From assembly GCF_006381105.1 (NCBI RefSeq), contig NZ_VDET01000002.1, forward strand, positions 1,582,121 through 1,646,120: 64,000 bases of DNA. Reading direction: 5' to 3'. Every line of letters begins with the position of its first letter. Within the stretch, counting starts at the first letter, position 1. Positions 50,395 through 58,534 of the stretch are shown here, in pieces. The notes under the pieces are model-generated. The model made no database searches. It had not been told where the DNA came from and saw only the letters and a list, made by a program, of their open reading frames with translations. This stretch comes from Flavicella sediminum (GTDB lineage Bacteria; Bacteroidota; Bacteroidia; Flavobacteriales; Flavobacteriaceae). Position numbers and translations under genes: made by a program.

Positions 50395-51675
50395 ATGAAA
50401 CTTTGGGATAAAGGATACGCTACGGATAAAAAAATTGACATTTTTACGGTAGGAAACGATAGAGAGTTAGATTTACAATTGGCGAAGTATGATGTTTTAG
50501 GAAACATTGCACAAACAAAAATGTTGAATTCTATAGGAACAATTTCTAATGAAGAATTAGAAGGTTTGGTTGCTGAGTTGAACAATATTATGACAACAAT
50601 TGAGGATGGAACTTTTACTATTGAAGATTCTTTTGAAGACGTACATTCTAAAGTAGAATGGTTGTTGACAGAGAAATTGGGAGATGCCGGAAAGAAAATT
50701 CATACAGCACGTTCTCGTAATGATCAAGTTTTACTAGATGTACACTTGTATGCTAAAGATGCTATTTTAGAATTGAAGGATTGGGTGAAAAAATTATTCG
50801 ATTTATTAATTGAATTGGCTGAAAAATATAAAAATCACTTATTACCAGGCTATACACATTTACAAGTGGCTATGCCATCTTCTTTCGGAATGTGGTTTTC
50901 TGCCTATGCCGAAAGTTTGATTGACGATGTGTACTTTTTAGATGCAGCCTATAAAGTAGCGGATCAAAATCCGTTAGGATCTGCAGCTGGTTATGGTTCT
51001 TCTTTTCCAATTGATAGAGAAATGACAACAAAAGAATTGGGTTTTGCTACTTTAAAAGTAAACTCAGTAGCAGCACAAATGGGAAGAGGGAAATTAGAAA
51101 AATCTATATCCTTTGCCATTGCAAGTGTTTCTGCAACCTTGTCTAAAATGAGTATGGATATCTGTTTGTATATGAGTCAAAATTTTGGATTTGTTACTTT
51201 TCCAGATGAATTGACAACAGGTTCAAGTATAATGCCTCATAAAAAAAATCCAGATGTATTTGAATTGATTCGTGGAAAATGTAATAAACTGCAAGCTTTA
51301 CCTTATGAATTGACCTTAATAACAAATAATTTACCAAGTGGTTATCATAGAGATTTACAGTTGGTAAAAGAAGGTTTGATTCCTTCAGTTTCTACCTTAA
51401 AATCATGTTTGGATATGATGGTGTTTTCTTTGGAGAATATTATTATTACAGAAAATATTGTTACTGATGATAAGTACAAATATATTTTTAGTGTAGAGGA
51501 AGTAAACGCTTTGGTACAAGCCGGAACTCCTTTTAGAGATGCTTATAAAATAGTGGGCGCTAAGATTCAAAATGGGGAATTTAAACCTGATTTAAACGTA
51601 AAACATACCCATATTGGAAGTGTAGGAAATTTAGCTTTGGATAAGATTCAAAATAAAATGAACCTTCTTTATTAA
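50395..51675 (+). CDS. argH: Argininosuccinate lyase
   Basis: 426 residues from ATG at 50395 (MKLWDKGYATDK); the frame extends 20 residues upstream, but a -7 box lies in that stretch. HTARSRNDQVLLDV near 98, GYTHLQVAMP, and the catalytic loop GSSIMPHKKNPDVFELIRG identify the fumarase/aspartase family member ArgH. It releases arginine and fumarate, the last step. It has both its own promoter and a strong terminator. Confidence 0.96.
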   Translation: MKLWDKGYATDKKIDIFTVGNDRELDLQLAKYDVLGNIAQTKMLNSIGTISNEELEGLVAELNNIMTTIEDGTFTIEDSFEDVHSKVEWLLTEKLGDAGKKIHTARSRNDQVLLDVHLYAKDAILELKDWVKKLFDLLIELAEKYKNHLLPGYTHLQVAMPSSFGMWFSAYAESLIDDVYFLDAAYKVADQNPLGSAAGYGSSFPIDREMTTKELGFATLKVNSVAAQMGRGKLEKSISFAIASVSATLSKMSMDICLYMSQNFGFVTFPDELTTGSSIMPHKKNPDVFELIRGKCNKLQALPYELTLITNNLPSGYHRDLQLVKEGLIPSVSTLKSCLDMMVFSLENIIITENIVTDDKYKYIFSVEEVNALVQAGTPFRDAYKIVGAKIQNGEFKPDLNVKHTHIGSVGNLALDKIQNKMNLLY

Positions 51676-51699
51676 GAGAAGTAATGTTTTGTGAATAAT

Positions 51700-51735
51700 C
51701 CGTCTATATAACTATATAGACGGGTTTTTTTTTTC
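51700..51735 (+). terminator. Terminator of argH
   Basis: CCGTCTATATA (51700-51710) pairs with TATATAGACGG (51713-51723), followed by a long T-run. Confidence 0.88.
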
Positions 51736-51772
51736 TTAAGAATTAACCTATTTTGAAGGATTGTAATTTTAG

Positions 51773-51789
51773 AAAATACGAGACGTATG
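51773..51789 (+). promoter_or_regulatory. Inverted repeat at the start codon of the membrane AraC gene
   Basis: AAAATACGAGACGTATG contains ATACG-AGA-CGTAT and ends at the ATG; 16 of 17 bases match the element over the nirB start (25193-25209). Confidence 0.45.
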
Positions 51790-52902
51790 GTATATATCAA
51801 TGTAATAGCCACATTGCAAACTTTTTTGTTTGCTGCATTGTTGTATAAGAATAGAAATAATAATGTTTTTAACACCTTACTAGGTTTATTGCTTCTAGTT
51901 TTAGGAGTTTCTTTGTTCGGAAATTCGATGGTTTTGTTAGAAGGGATTTCTGCTAATTTGGGTGGTTTATTTTTCTTTACGCAAGCAGCCAGTCTTTTTA
52001 TAGGCCCAATTATTTATTATTACCTGAATTTGTTGTCAGGTAAGAAAACCAAATTAACAAATCCTTTTTTTATAGCTACTTTGTTGGTGGTGTTGTATGT
52101 ACTTTATCTCGCTTTTCAATTTTTTACTTTAGAGACAAATGACAAAATCGCCTATATAGCGCAATTACGCACAACTCACTATCCAAAAGGGATGTATATA
52201 TTTACTTGGTTGTTTGTTATTTTACAACAGCTTTATTTTACCTTATCTTGTGTCAATGTAATCAAGTTTAGTAAAAGCATCAAACACATTTTTTCTACAA
52301 AAAGTAGAACCAGAAATATATTTGCATATAAGTTCATTACGCTTATTTGTGTTTTGGATACAACCTTGATTATAACGATGTTTCTTTTTCCGATGTATCA
52401 AGTTCAGTTTGCTATTTTACCTACAAAAATTGTAATTGCTTTCAGCTTTATTGTGTATTATGCTTTTGAACAGAATGCTATTTTTAATGAAGATAGTTAT
52501 GTGGAATATCAGAAAGATATTGAGTTGTTAAAGAAGGCTAATTTGGAACCAGAAGTTACTACTAACGATGAACAAGTAGACCCCAGTCAGGTAAAGAAAG
52601 TGTTAATTGAAAAGAAATTGTTTTTAAATCCATCCGTAACCATATTCGATTTGGCTAAAGAATTGGATTGCAATCATCGGATTGTTTCCGCGGCAATTAA
52701 TAAAAAATTGAACACAACATTTTTAAGTTTGGTTAATGAAATGAGAGTAGAGGAAGCCAAAAGTATTTTACAAAATAATCCAGAAAATTTAACGATGGAA
52801 GGTGTAGGTTTGGAGTCTGGATTTAATAGTAGAGCTTCTTTTTACCGAGTATTTAAGAAAATGACAAATAGAACTCCAGTTGAGTATATGTCTGGTAAAT
52901 AG
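51787..52902 (+). CDS. Membrane-bound AraC-family regulator
   Basis: 371 residues. About six to seven membrane helices fill residues 1-225 (TLQTFLFAALLYKN, GLLLLVLGVSLFG, LFIGPIIYYYLNL and so on). A linker leads to an AraC HTH (~275-370; TIFDLAKELDCNHRIVSAAINK, GLESGFNSRASFYRVFKKMTNRTPVEYM). Such 7TM-AraC proteins are frequent in Bacteroidota and probably sense a membrane or periplasmic signal; targets are unknown. It lies after argH behind a terminator, so it need not control arginine genes. Confidence 0.88.
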   Translation: MVYINVIATLQTFLFAALLYKNRNNNVFNTLLGLLLLVLGVSLFGNSMVLLEGISANLGGLFFFTQAASLFIGPIIYYYLNLLSGKKTKLTNPFFIATLLVVLYVLYLAFQFFTLETNDKIAYIAQLRTTHYPKGMYIFTWLFVILQQLYFTLSCVNVIKFSKSIKHIFSTKSRTRNIFAYKFITLICVLDTTLIITMFLFPMYQVQFAILPTKIVIAFSFIVYYAFEQNAIFNEDSYVEYQKDIELLKKANLEPEVTTNDEQVDPSQVKKVLIEKKLFLNPSVTIFDLAKELDCNHRIVSAAINKKLNTTFLSLVNEMRVEEAKSILQNNPENLTMEGVGLESGFNSRASFYRVFKKMTNRTPVEYMSGK

Positions 52903-53245
52903 TTGATTATTAAGTGTTCGCTAATGTAACATTGTCTCAATACTTGTTTTGAGACATGCTTTATTTTTTTTTAATTGTGAACTCAATTATATTTGTAGAG
53001 AAATTAAGAAGAGAAACTTTAAAACATAATACAGGTTATGTAAATTTGTTTTGAAACAATAAAGTACGAGAAGATTTTTTAGGGAAAATAATATTGTATG
53101 TTTTAGTTCAAAGTAAGTAACCTGTCTTTTTTGACATTAAAGTTTTATAAAATATAAAACAACGGATTTATAAATCGAAAATCTAATTTTATTCTAGGGG
53201 TAGAGAAAATACTTGAACTAAGATTTATAATGAAGTTGTTTTTTT
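52903..53245. other. Gap with terminator of the membrane AraC gene
   Basis: A TGTCTCAA/TTGAGACA stem (52933-52940 and 52949-52956) with a T-run ends the upstream gene. The remaining ~280 bases are AT-rich with no gene seen. Confidence 0.7.
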
Positions 53246-53473
53246 TTAATGTGAACCATCACAATAGGGTTTGTTACCCGAGTTACCACAAGTACATAAA
53301 AATGCCTTTTCATTTTCAGGAACTTTAAATAATAAAGGTTTAATTCCTGATTTCAATTCTTTGTGGCTGCCATCACAATATGGCATTTCTTCCGATTTAT
53401 TACAGGTACAATAAGCATAAGCTTTGTCTTTTATAAGATAGCAAGCTTTTGGTGTTGGTATAGGTTTTTTCAT
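53246..53473 (-). CDS. CDGSH iron-sulfur domain protein (tandem)
   Basis: 75 residues from the ATG at 53473 (MKKPIPTPKACYLI); a longer frame to 53497 runs into the terminator hairpin. Two CDGSH motifs, each preceded by CxC (YCTCNKSEEMPYCDGSH and LCTCGNSGNKPYCDGSH), would each bind one 2Fe-2S with three Cys and one His. Small tandem CDGSH proteins of this kind act in redox or Fe-S trafficking in the cytoplasm; the exact role is open. Confidence 0.88.
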   Translation of the reverse strand: MKKPIPTPKACYLIKDKAYAYCTCNKSEEMPYCDGSHKELKSGIKPLLFKVPENEKAFLCTCGNSGNKPYCDGSH

Positions 53474-53482
53474 AAGTAAAGT

Positions 53483-53520
53483 AAAAAGAAAAGCCACTCT
53501 TTATTTGGAGTGGCTTTTCT
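53483..53520 (-). terminator. Terminator of lpdA
   Basis: AGAAAAGCCACTC (53487-53499) pairs with GAGTGGCTTTTCT (53508-53520); the minus strand then reads a T-run. Confidence 0.9.
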
Positions 53521-53537
53521 GAATTGTATAATATGTG

Positions 53538-54941
53538 TTAAGCATGAATAGCTCTGTCGGCAGTAGCTGCCAAACAAGCTTCTTTAATAGCTTCTGTATA
53601 GGTTGGATGTGCGTGTGACATTCTAGAAACATCTTCAGCAGAGGCTCTAAATTCCATTGCGACAACAGCTTCAGCAATCATATCAGCTGCTCTTGCCCCA
53701 ATCATGTGAACTCCTAAAATTTCATCCGTTGTTGCATCTGCCAAAACTTTTACTTGTCCGTCTATATCCATACTTGCTCTAGCTCTACCTAAGGCTCTCA
53801 TTGAAAAACTTCCTGCTTTGTAAGCAATTCCTTCTTCTTTTAATTGAGCTTCTGTTTTACCAACTGCGGCAACTTCTGGCCAAGTATAAACCACACCCGG
53901 AATTAAGTTGTAATTGATATGTGGTTTTTCTCCCGCTATAAATTCAGCAACCATTGTTCCTTCTTCTTCTGCTTTATGCGCTAACATGGCACCTTTTACA
54001 ACATCTCCAATTGCGTAGATATTTGGAATGTTTGTTTGCAAGTGATCGTTCGTTTCAATTTGACCTCTATCCGTTGTTTTTAATCCAATAGCATTCAGTC
54101 CAAGCCCGTCTGTATACGGACGACGTCCTACGGATACTAAGGTGTAATCTCCTTTGAATTCTACAGGGTTTCCTTTTTTATCATCAGCTGTTACAACAAC
54201 TTCGTCTCCATTGTTTGTTACAGAAGTTACTTTATGACTTGTATAGAATTTTAATCCTTGTTTTTTTAATGATTTTTGCAATTCTTTAGACAGCATATCA
54301 TCCATTCCAGGAATAATTTTTGGCATAAATTCAATAACAGAAACTTCAGCGCCCAAACGTGCGTATACCTGTCCTAATTCCAATCCAATTACTCCACCAC
54401 CAATTACGATTAAGTGCTTTGGAACTTCTTTTAGTTTTAACGCTTCTGTAGAAGTAATAACGCGTTCTTTATCGATAGAGATAAAAGGTAAGGTTGAAGG
54501 TTTTGAACCTGTAGCAATAATTGTTTTTGCTGCTTCAATTTTTTCAACAGAACCATCTGGTTTGGCAATGTTTATATGAGTTGTATCGAAAAAAGTACCT
54601 GTACCTTCGTATAAGTCAATTCCGTTTTTATCCATTAAATAGTTTATTCCTCCTGAAGTTTGACTAACAACTTCTCCTTTACGAGCAATCATTTGTTCAA
54701 AATTAAGACTTAAGCCTTCAACTCCAATTCCGTGTTTTTCAAAATGTTTTTTTGCATCATGATAATGGTGAGAAGAATCTAGCAAAGCTTTTGAAGGAAT
54801 ACATCCTACATTTAAACAGGTTCCACCTAAAGTAGAATATTTTTCAATAATTGCAGTTTTCAATCCTAATTGTGCACATCTAATTGCTGCAACATACCCT
54901 CCAGGTCCTGAGCCAATAACGGCTACATCATACGTACTCAT
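53538..54941 (-). CDS. lpdA: Dihydrolipoyl dehydrogenase
   Basis: 467 residues. FAD motif GSGPGGYVAAIRCAQLG, redox disulfide in GGTCLNVGCIPSKAL (Cys-x4-Cys), NAD motif GGGVIGLELGQVYARLG and the C-terminal catalytic His-Glu in HAHPTYTEAIKEA are all present. It re-oxidises lipoamide in pyruvate or 2-oxoglutarate dehydrogenase or the glycine cleavage system; no E1/E2 gene is next to it, so it is probably shared. A minus-strand TAAATTTG -7 box lies at 54974-54967. Confidence 0.95.
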   Translation of the reverse strand: MSTYDVAVIGSGPGGYVAAIRCAQLGLKTAIIEKYSTLGGTCLNVGCIPSKALLDSSHHYHDAKKHFEKHGIGVEGLSLNFEQMIARKGEVVSQTSGGINYLMDKNGIDLYEGTGTFFDTTHINIAKPDGSVEKIEAAKTIIATGSKPSTLPFISIDKERVITSTEALKLKEVPKHLIVIGGGVIGLELGQVYARLGAEVSVIEFMPKIIPGMDDMLSKELQKSLKKQGLKFYTSHKVTSVTNNGDEVVVTADDKKGNPVEFKGDYTLVSVGRRPYTDGLGLNAIGLKTTDRGQIETNDHLQTNIPNIYAIGDVVKGAMLAHKAEEEGTMVAEFIAGEKPHINYNLIPGVVYTWPEVAAVGKTEAQLKEEGIAYKAGSFSMRALGRARASMDIDGQVKVLADATTDEILGVHMIGARAADMIAEAVVAMEFRASAEDVSRMSHAHPTYTEAIKEACLAATADRAIHA

Positions 54942-55069
54942 AGTATTCGTCTTAAAATTTATACAACAAATTTAAGTAATTGCTTTTAAGTGAGCTGTGA
55001 TAATACAGTAATAATTAGTTGTGTTTTCTGTAAATCTGTTAGAAATAAAACATGTGAATTCTCATATTC

Positions 55070-55699
55070 TTAACTAGGAAATCCTAGTATATCTCCCATA
55101 CCTACCGTAAATAGCCAACAGCCATAAAGCATATGTTCTAGACAAACAAAAATGAGGGACTTAGTTTTAATATAAGTATAAGCAAAAATATAACCGCCAA
55201 TAAATGAAAGCGCTAGCACAATAGGATTGTTAAAAAAAAGATGTCCTAATGAAAATACCAATGCATTTAACAATAAAAACAATTGTTCGTTTTTTAGAAA
55301 GTTTCTATACCTAAGGAAATAAAAACTGCGATATATAATTTCTTGTGGAATAACGGATACAATACTATAAACAAATAAAAAAGTAAACCAAAGCAATGGT
55401 TTTTGAAGTACTACAGAAAATAATTTTTCTGGGTGGTAATAGCAAACATAAGTAGTTGTCAATAAAATCAACCCCAAAAACAACGCTGTTATTCTTAAAG
55501 CTTGATTTTTAAAGGACTGAGCAGAGAATAGTAAAAAAGAATATTTATGTACAATTAGGAGTCTTACCATATATACAAAACCCACAAGGCCAATACCAAG
55601 CTTTAAGCCCATTGGAAGTTTCAATGCAAAAGCAATAGGAGATATTATAAATAGAAGTAGAAATTCAATTTTTAGTTGGTTTAGGTTTAAAACTTTCAT
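55070..55699 (-). CDS. CPBP-family intramembrane protein
   Basis: 209 residues with about six membrane helices. Motif 1 of the family (EExxxR) is present as QEIIYRSF with Gln in the first position; motif 2 FSLGH and motif 3 (EHMLYG) follow. Members are glutamic-type membrane proteases (Rce1-like). The Gln substitution at the first Glu may lower or remove activity. No neighbour explains its target. Confidence 0.78.
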   Translation of the reverse strand: MKVLNLNQLKIEFLLLFIISPIAFALKLPMGLKLGIGLVGFVYMVRLLIVHKYSFLLFSAQSFKNQALRITALFLGLILLTTTYVCYYHPEKLFSVVLQKPLLWFTFLFVYSIVSVIPQEIIYRSFYFLRYRNFLKNEQLFLLLNALVFSLGHLFFNNPIVLALSFIGGYIFAYTYIKTKSLIFVCLEHMLYGCWLFTVGMGDILGFPS

Positions 55700-55938
55700 A
55701 TGGATGTCTTGTTAGATTGCTTCGTTAAAAATAATTATAAATATAACACTTCATTTGGGTTTGTAATTTCATAAGTTTTTAGAAAACGGTACTATGGAAT
55801 AGGTTGAAATTTCAAGCTACTAACTCTTTATAGGTATTCTACTGTGTAAACGCATAAATATGCTTGATATTACCATTTTATTTATATGTTTTTTTATTTA
55901 AAGGTAAAATAGAATAGAATCACGGCAATTCAGCTATG
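55700..55938. other. Gap upstream of the small secreted protein
   Basis: No gene or clear signal seen in this AT-rich stretch. Confidence 0.4.
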
Positions 55939-55967
55939 TTGTACATAGAAGAACTGTCTTACTTTTG
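55939..55967 (+). promoter_or_regulatory. Promoter of the first small secreted protein
   Basis: A -33 TTG (55939-55941), an 18-base spacer and a -7 TACTTTTG (55960-55967) make one of the cleanest Bacteroidota promoters in the window. Confidence 0.65.
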
Positions 55968-55992
55968 AAGTGTAATTGAAAAACAAGTAATT

Positions 55993-56385
55993 ATGAAAAC
56001 AACATTAAAAAGAGTAATCGTAATGAGTATGCTGTTAGGATTTGTAACAGTAAATGCTTCAAATGTGACCCCAACTCCAGAGGTAGTTGTAACATCTTTA
56101 GACGCTGAGAAATTCAGTCTTTTGGTTGAAAATCAAAAGAGCAATAGCAAAATTCAAATTAAAGACTCTAGAGGAGTCGTACTTTATACAAGTGTCATTA
56201 AAAAAGGTGAGAAAAGTAAAAAGATCTACGATTTGTCTATGCTACCAAAAGGTACTTATTATCTAAAAGTGGTAAACCGCGTAAGAACCAAAATATATTC
56301 TGTTTCCGATACAAATATCAAATTGGTTATCAACTCACATAACAGTACTTTAAAAATGCAAAAGGAAGCCTTAGCAATTTTATAG
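55993..56385 (+). CDS. Small secreted beta-domain protein, copy 1
   Basis: 130 residues. A signal peptide (MKTTLKRVIVMSMLLGFVTVNA) precedes a ~90-residue beta sandwich like the T9SS-C/DUF3244 fold: IQIKDSRGVVLYTSVIKKGEKSKKIYDLSMLPKGTYYLKV. The paralogue at 56986 shares this pattern. It lacks the final conserved Lys-rich ending of a functional T9SS tag, so it may be a free periplasmic protein. Function unknown. It has its own promoter and terminator. Confidence 0.75.
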   Translation: MKTTLKRVIVMSMLLGFVTVNASNVTPTPEVVVTSLDAEKFSLLVENQKSNSKIQIKDSRGVVLYTSVIKKGEKSKKIYDLSMLPKGTYYLKVVNRVRTKIYSVSDTNIKLVINSHNSTLKMQKEALAIL

Positions 56386-56435
56386 TGATTTAAAAATCTG
56401 TTTTATTAGATGTTTAGTTTTAAGTTTAGAATCTT

Positions 56436-56466
56436 AAAAGGGGTCGTTTCAGACCCCTTTTTTTGT
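56436..56466 (+). terminator. Terminator of the first small secreted protein
   Basis: AAAAGGGGTC (56436-56445) pairs with GACCCCTTTT (56452-56461), then a T-run. Confidence 0.9.
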
Positions 56467-56500
56467 GCAGCAGAATGCAATGTTGAAATAGTAGAAATAA

Positions 56501-56534
56501 AAAAAGCCTTTTAATCAAAAGATTAAAAGGCTTT
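56501..56534 (-). terminator. Terminator of the tRNA transcript
   Basis: AAAGCCTTTTAATC (56503-56516) pairs with GATTAAAAGGCTTT (56521-56534) around AAAA; it touches the CCA end of tRNA-Leu, so 3' trimming must occur at once. Confidence 0.85.
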
Positions 56535-56622
56535 GGTACTCGAGATGGGACTTGAACCCATACGGACCTTACAGTCCACTGGATTTTAAGTCCAGCGTGT
56601 CTACCAATTCCACCACTCGAGC
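56534..56622 (-). tRNA. tRNA-Leu (UAA)
   Basis: 89 bases with a long variable arm. Acceptor GCTCGAG pairs with CTCGAGT (G1-U72 as in E. coli leucine tRNAs). The anticodon stem CTGGA/TCCAG encloses the loop CTTAAAA, giving anticodon TAA. T-loop GTTCAAGTC is present and CCA is encoded. Confidence 0.95.
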
Positions 56623-56647
56623 ATTGGAATTTTCTTATTAGATATTG

Positions 56648-56719
56648 AGCGAAAAACGAGATTCGAACTCGCGACCCCCACCTTGGCAAGGTGATGCTCT
56701 ACCCCTGAGCTACTTTCGC
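56648..56719 (-). tRNA. tRNA-Gly (GCC)
   Basis: 72 bases. Acceptor GCGAAAG pairs with TTTTCGC, D-arm AGCTCAGGGGTAGAGC, anticodon loop TTGCCAA giving GCC, and T-arm with GTTCGAATC. CCA is not encoded, unlike in the neighbouring tRNA-Leu. Probably one transcript with tRNA-Leu. Confidence 0.95.
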
Positions 56720-56953
56720 ATTTTGTGTTTAAAGAACTTCGCTTTTCAATATTGAATTGCGAGTGCAAATATATAACTTATTTGAACATTTCAAATGTTT
56801 TTTATCGCAAAATTTAAGTGATTCTAATTTTATTTTTAAAGTTGTGGTTTTTAGCATAGTTTTTGTTAATGGGATAGTACCGAAAAAATACAACAGGTTA
56901 ATTTAGCCAATATTTAGGTTAATAAAGCGCAAGGCTAAAAGTTCGCTTATCCG

Positions 56954-56961
56954 TATTTTTG
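56954..56961 (+). promoter_or_regulatory. -7 box of the second small secreted protein
   Basis: TATTTTTG, about 25-32 bases before the possible ATG starts. Confidence 0.5.
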
Positions 56962-56985
56962 TGGTAGATAAAAGTGAAGATAAAA

Positions 56986-57354
56986 ATGAAGATGAAAATA
57001 AATAGATGGTTGCTTGTAATACTGCTATTGGTTTTAGGAAATCAAGCCAAAGCAACACCCTCTCCGTCAGTTTCTGCAAAAACAATCAATTCAAAAGTTT
57101 TTAGTTTGTATGTAAAAACTTTGGATGATAATTCAAATGTAGAAATAAAGGACGAAGAAGGAAAAGTGATTTTTAAAGAGGTTTTGAAAAAAGGATATAT
57201 CTATAGAAAAACCTATGATATTTCAGGTCTAGCGGTAGGGACTTATTATGTTGAAGTAAAAGACAAAGAGTCTACAAAAATATTTTCAATCATACGAGAT
57301 GAAATAAAATTGGTGATTGATGAAAAGAATATACCAGAGCCTAAAAAAGAATAA
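56986..57354 (+). CDS. Small secreted beta-domain protein, copy 2
   Basis: 122 residues from ATG at 56986 (ATG at 56992 is also possible; the GTG at 56974 is less likely). Signal peptide MKMKINRWLLVILLLVLGNQAKA, then VEIKDEEGKVIFKEVLKKGYIYRKTYDISGLAVGTYYVEV, clearly homologous to copy 1 across the two tRNA genes. DUF3244/T9SS-C-like fold; function unknown. The two copies probably arose by local duplication. Confidence 0.75.
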   Translation: MKMKINRWLLVILLLVLGNQAKATPSPSVSAKTINSKVFSLYVKTLDDNSNVEIKDEEGKVIFKEVLKKGYIYRKTYDISGLAVGTYYVEVKDKESTKIFSIIRDEIKLVIDEKNIPEPKKE

Positions 57355-57431
57355 ATAGTTAAAATATAATTGAATAGCGAAGGAGTTGTCTATAAGGATG
57401 ACTCCTTTTTTTGTGTAGAAAATTTAGATAT

Positions 57432-58295
57432 TTATTTTCTTCTGACTTGATTTGGCGGATAGCCCATTTTGTTCTTGAATACTTTTGAGAAATAGAACAA
57501 AGAATTAAATCCTGTTTTTGCAGATATTTCTTTAAGTGAAAGGTTTGAGTTGACCATTAAACGTTTTGCATTTTCCAACCTTTCATTAATAAGATATTGT
57601 TGAAGTGAAACGCCGGTGTTGTTTTTGAAAATAGTTCGAAATCGATTGTAACTTAAATGATGGTTGCTTGCCAATTCTTTGAAATCAACTTCTGTATTCA
57701 GGTTTTGTCTAATGAAATCTATAACTTCTGTACAAAGCTGCTCCTCTCTACTTCCAAGCTTTTCTTTTTCATAAGAAATAACATAAGCCACTAATTGTAA
57801 AACAATTCCTGCAAGAATTTGTCTAAACCCAGGACTGCTTTTTCTGACAAGTTTTAAAGATTGGTTAAATAAAAAGATGAGTTCCTCTTGATAGCCCATT
57901 TGTTTTACATACGAAGTGTTGTTTGGTAGTAAATCTTTTAGCATCCTATTTGAAAGAAGTTCGCCTCTAATACCAATCCAATACTCTTCCCAACCTGTAG
58001 TTTCATAAGGTTTGTAACTATGCCATTCTCCTGGGCACAATACCATAACATCCCCTGGGTTTACTTCCCATTTGCCAGTTTTTGTTTCTAATTCACCTCT
58101 ACCTGTAGTAATATAAACAAGGTAACATCCAGGTAAAGTTCGTCCAGTTTCTTGATCAAAATTATGTGTATCGGGATGGCCGTTTAGCGGGTATTTATTG
58201 CCCGGATAAATATGTTGGTAACCACAAGTTGGAACGTAAACGCCCCAGTCTTCTACCTCAGAATCTTCCGCTAAATAATGAAAAAAGCTATCCAT
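57432..58295 (-). CDS. AraC-family regulator with cupin sensor domain
   Basis: 287 residues. The N-terminal half is an AraC-type cupin (HTHNFDQETGR region with GELETKTGKWEVNPGDVMVLCPGEWHSY), the usual sugar-binding arm. The C-terminal ~100 residues hold two HTH motifs (DFKELASNHHLSYNRFRTIFKNNTG; LKEISAKTGFNSLFYFSKVFKNKMGYPPNQVRR). It diverges from the oxygenase cluster and most likely activates it on binding the substrate. A -7 box (TACATTTG) close to the ATG suggests a near-leaderless message. Confidence 0.9.
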   Translation of the reverse strand: MDSFFHYLAEDSEVEDWGVYVPTCGYQHIYPGNKYPLNGHPDTHNFDQETGRTLPGCYLVYITTGRGELETKTGKWEVNPGDVMVLCPGEWHSYKPYETTGWEEYWIGIRGELLSNRMLKDLLPNNTSYVKQMGYQEELIFLFNQSLKLVRKSSPGFRQILAGIVLQLVAYVISYEKEKLGSREEQLCTEVIDFIRQNLNTEVDFKELASNHHLSYNRFRTIFKNNTGVSLQQYLINERLENAKRLMVNSNLSLKEISAKTGFNSLFYFSKVFKNKMGYPPNQVRRK

Positions 58296-58302
58296 AATGA
58301 AC

Positions 58303-58375
58303 CAAATGTAGACATTTTGAACAACAAAACCAACAGAACGTCTATTGTTTGGACTAGGCTATTCGTATAAGTTTG
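58303..58375. promoter_or_regulatory. Divergent promoters of the AraC gene and the oxygenase cluster
   Basis: Minus strand: -7 TACATTTG (58310-58303) with a CAA/TTG about 20 bases upstream. Plus strand: -33 TTG (58345-58347), 20-base spacer, -7 TAAGTTTG (58368-58375), leaving a ~155-base leader before the ATG at 58535. Confidence 0.6.
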
Positions 58376-58534
58376 TAGAGCACCAAAATAGTATGAAAAT
58401 GGGTGTTTGAATTGTAAGAGGTATTTAGAAATTTAACTGGCTTGATCTTTAGTTCTGTAGGCATTTACATATAGTTAATCTATATTGGGAAATTAAAGAA
58501 AATTAGAATCTTGCTGTGTTGTAATAAAAATTGG

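Noticed and set aside
54930..54941. TACGTA at the lpdA start region
   Set aside because: It lies inside the coding sequence (codons for Ser-Thr-Tyr), alone and without a fused -7 box; treated as chance.
56426..56689. 87-residue minus-strand reading frame over the tRNA region
   Set aside because: It runs through tRNA-Leu and part of tRNA-Gly and has no protein features; it is a shadow of the RNA genes.
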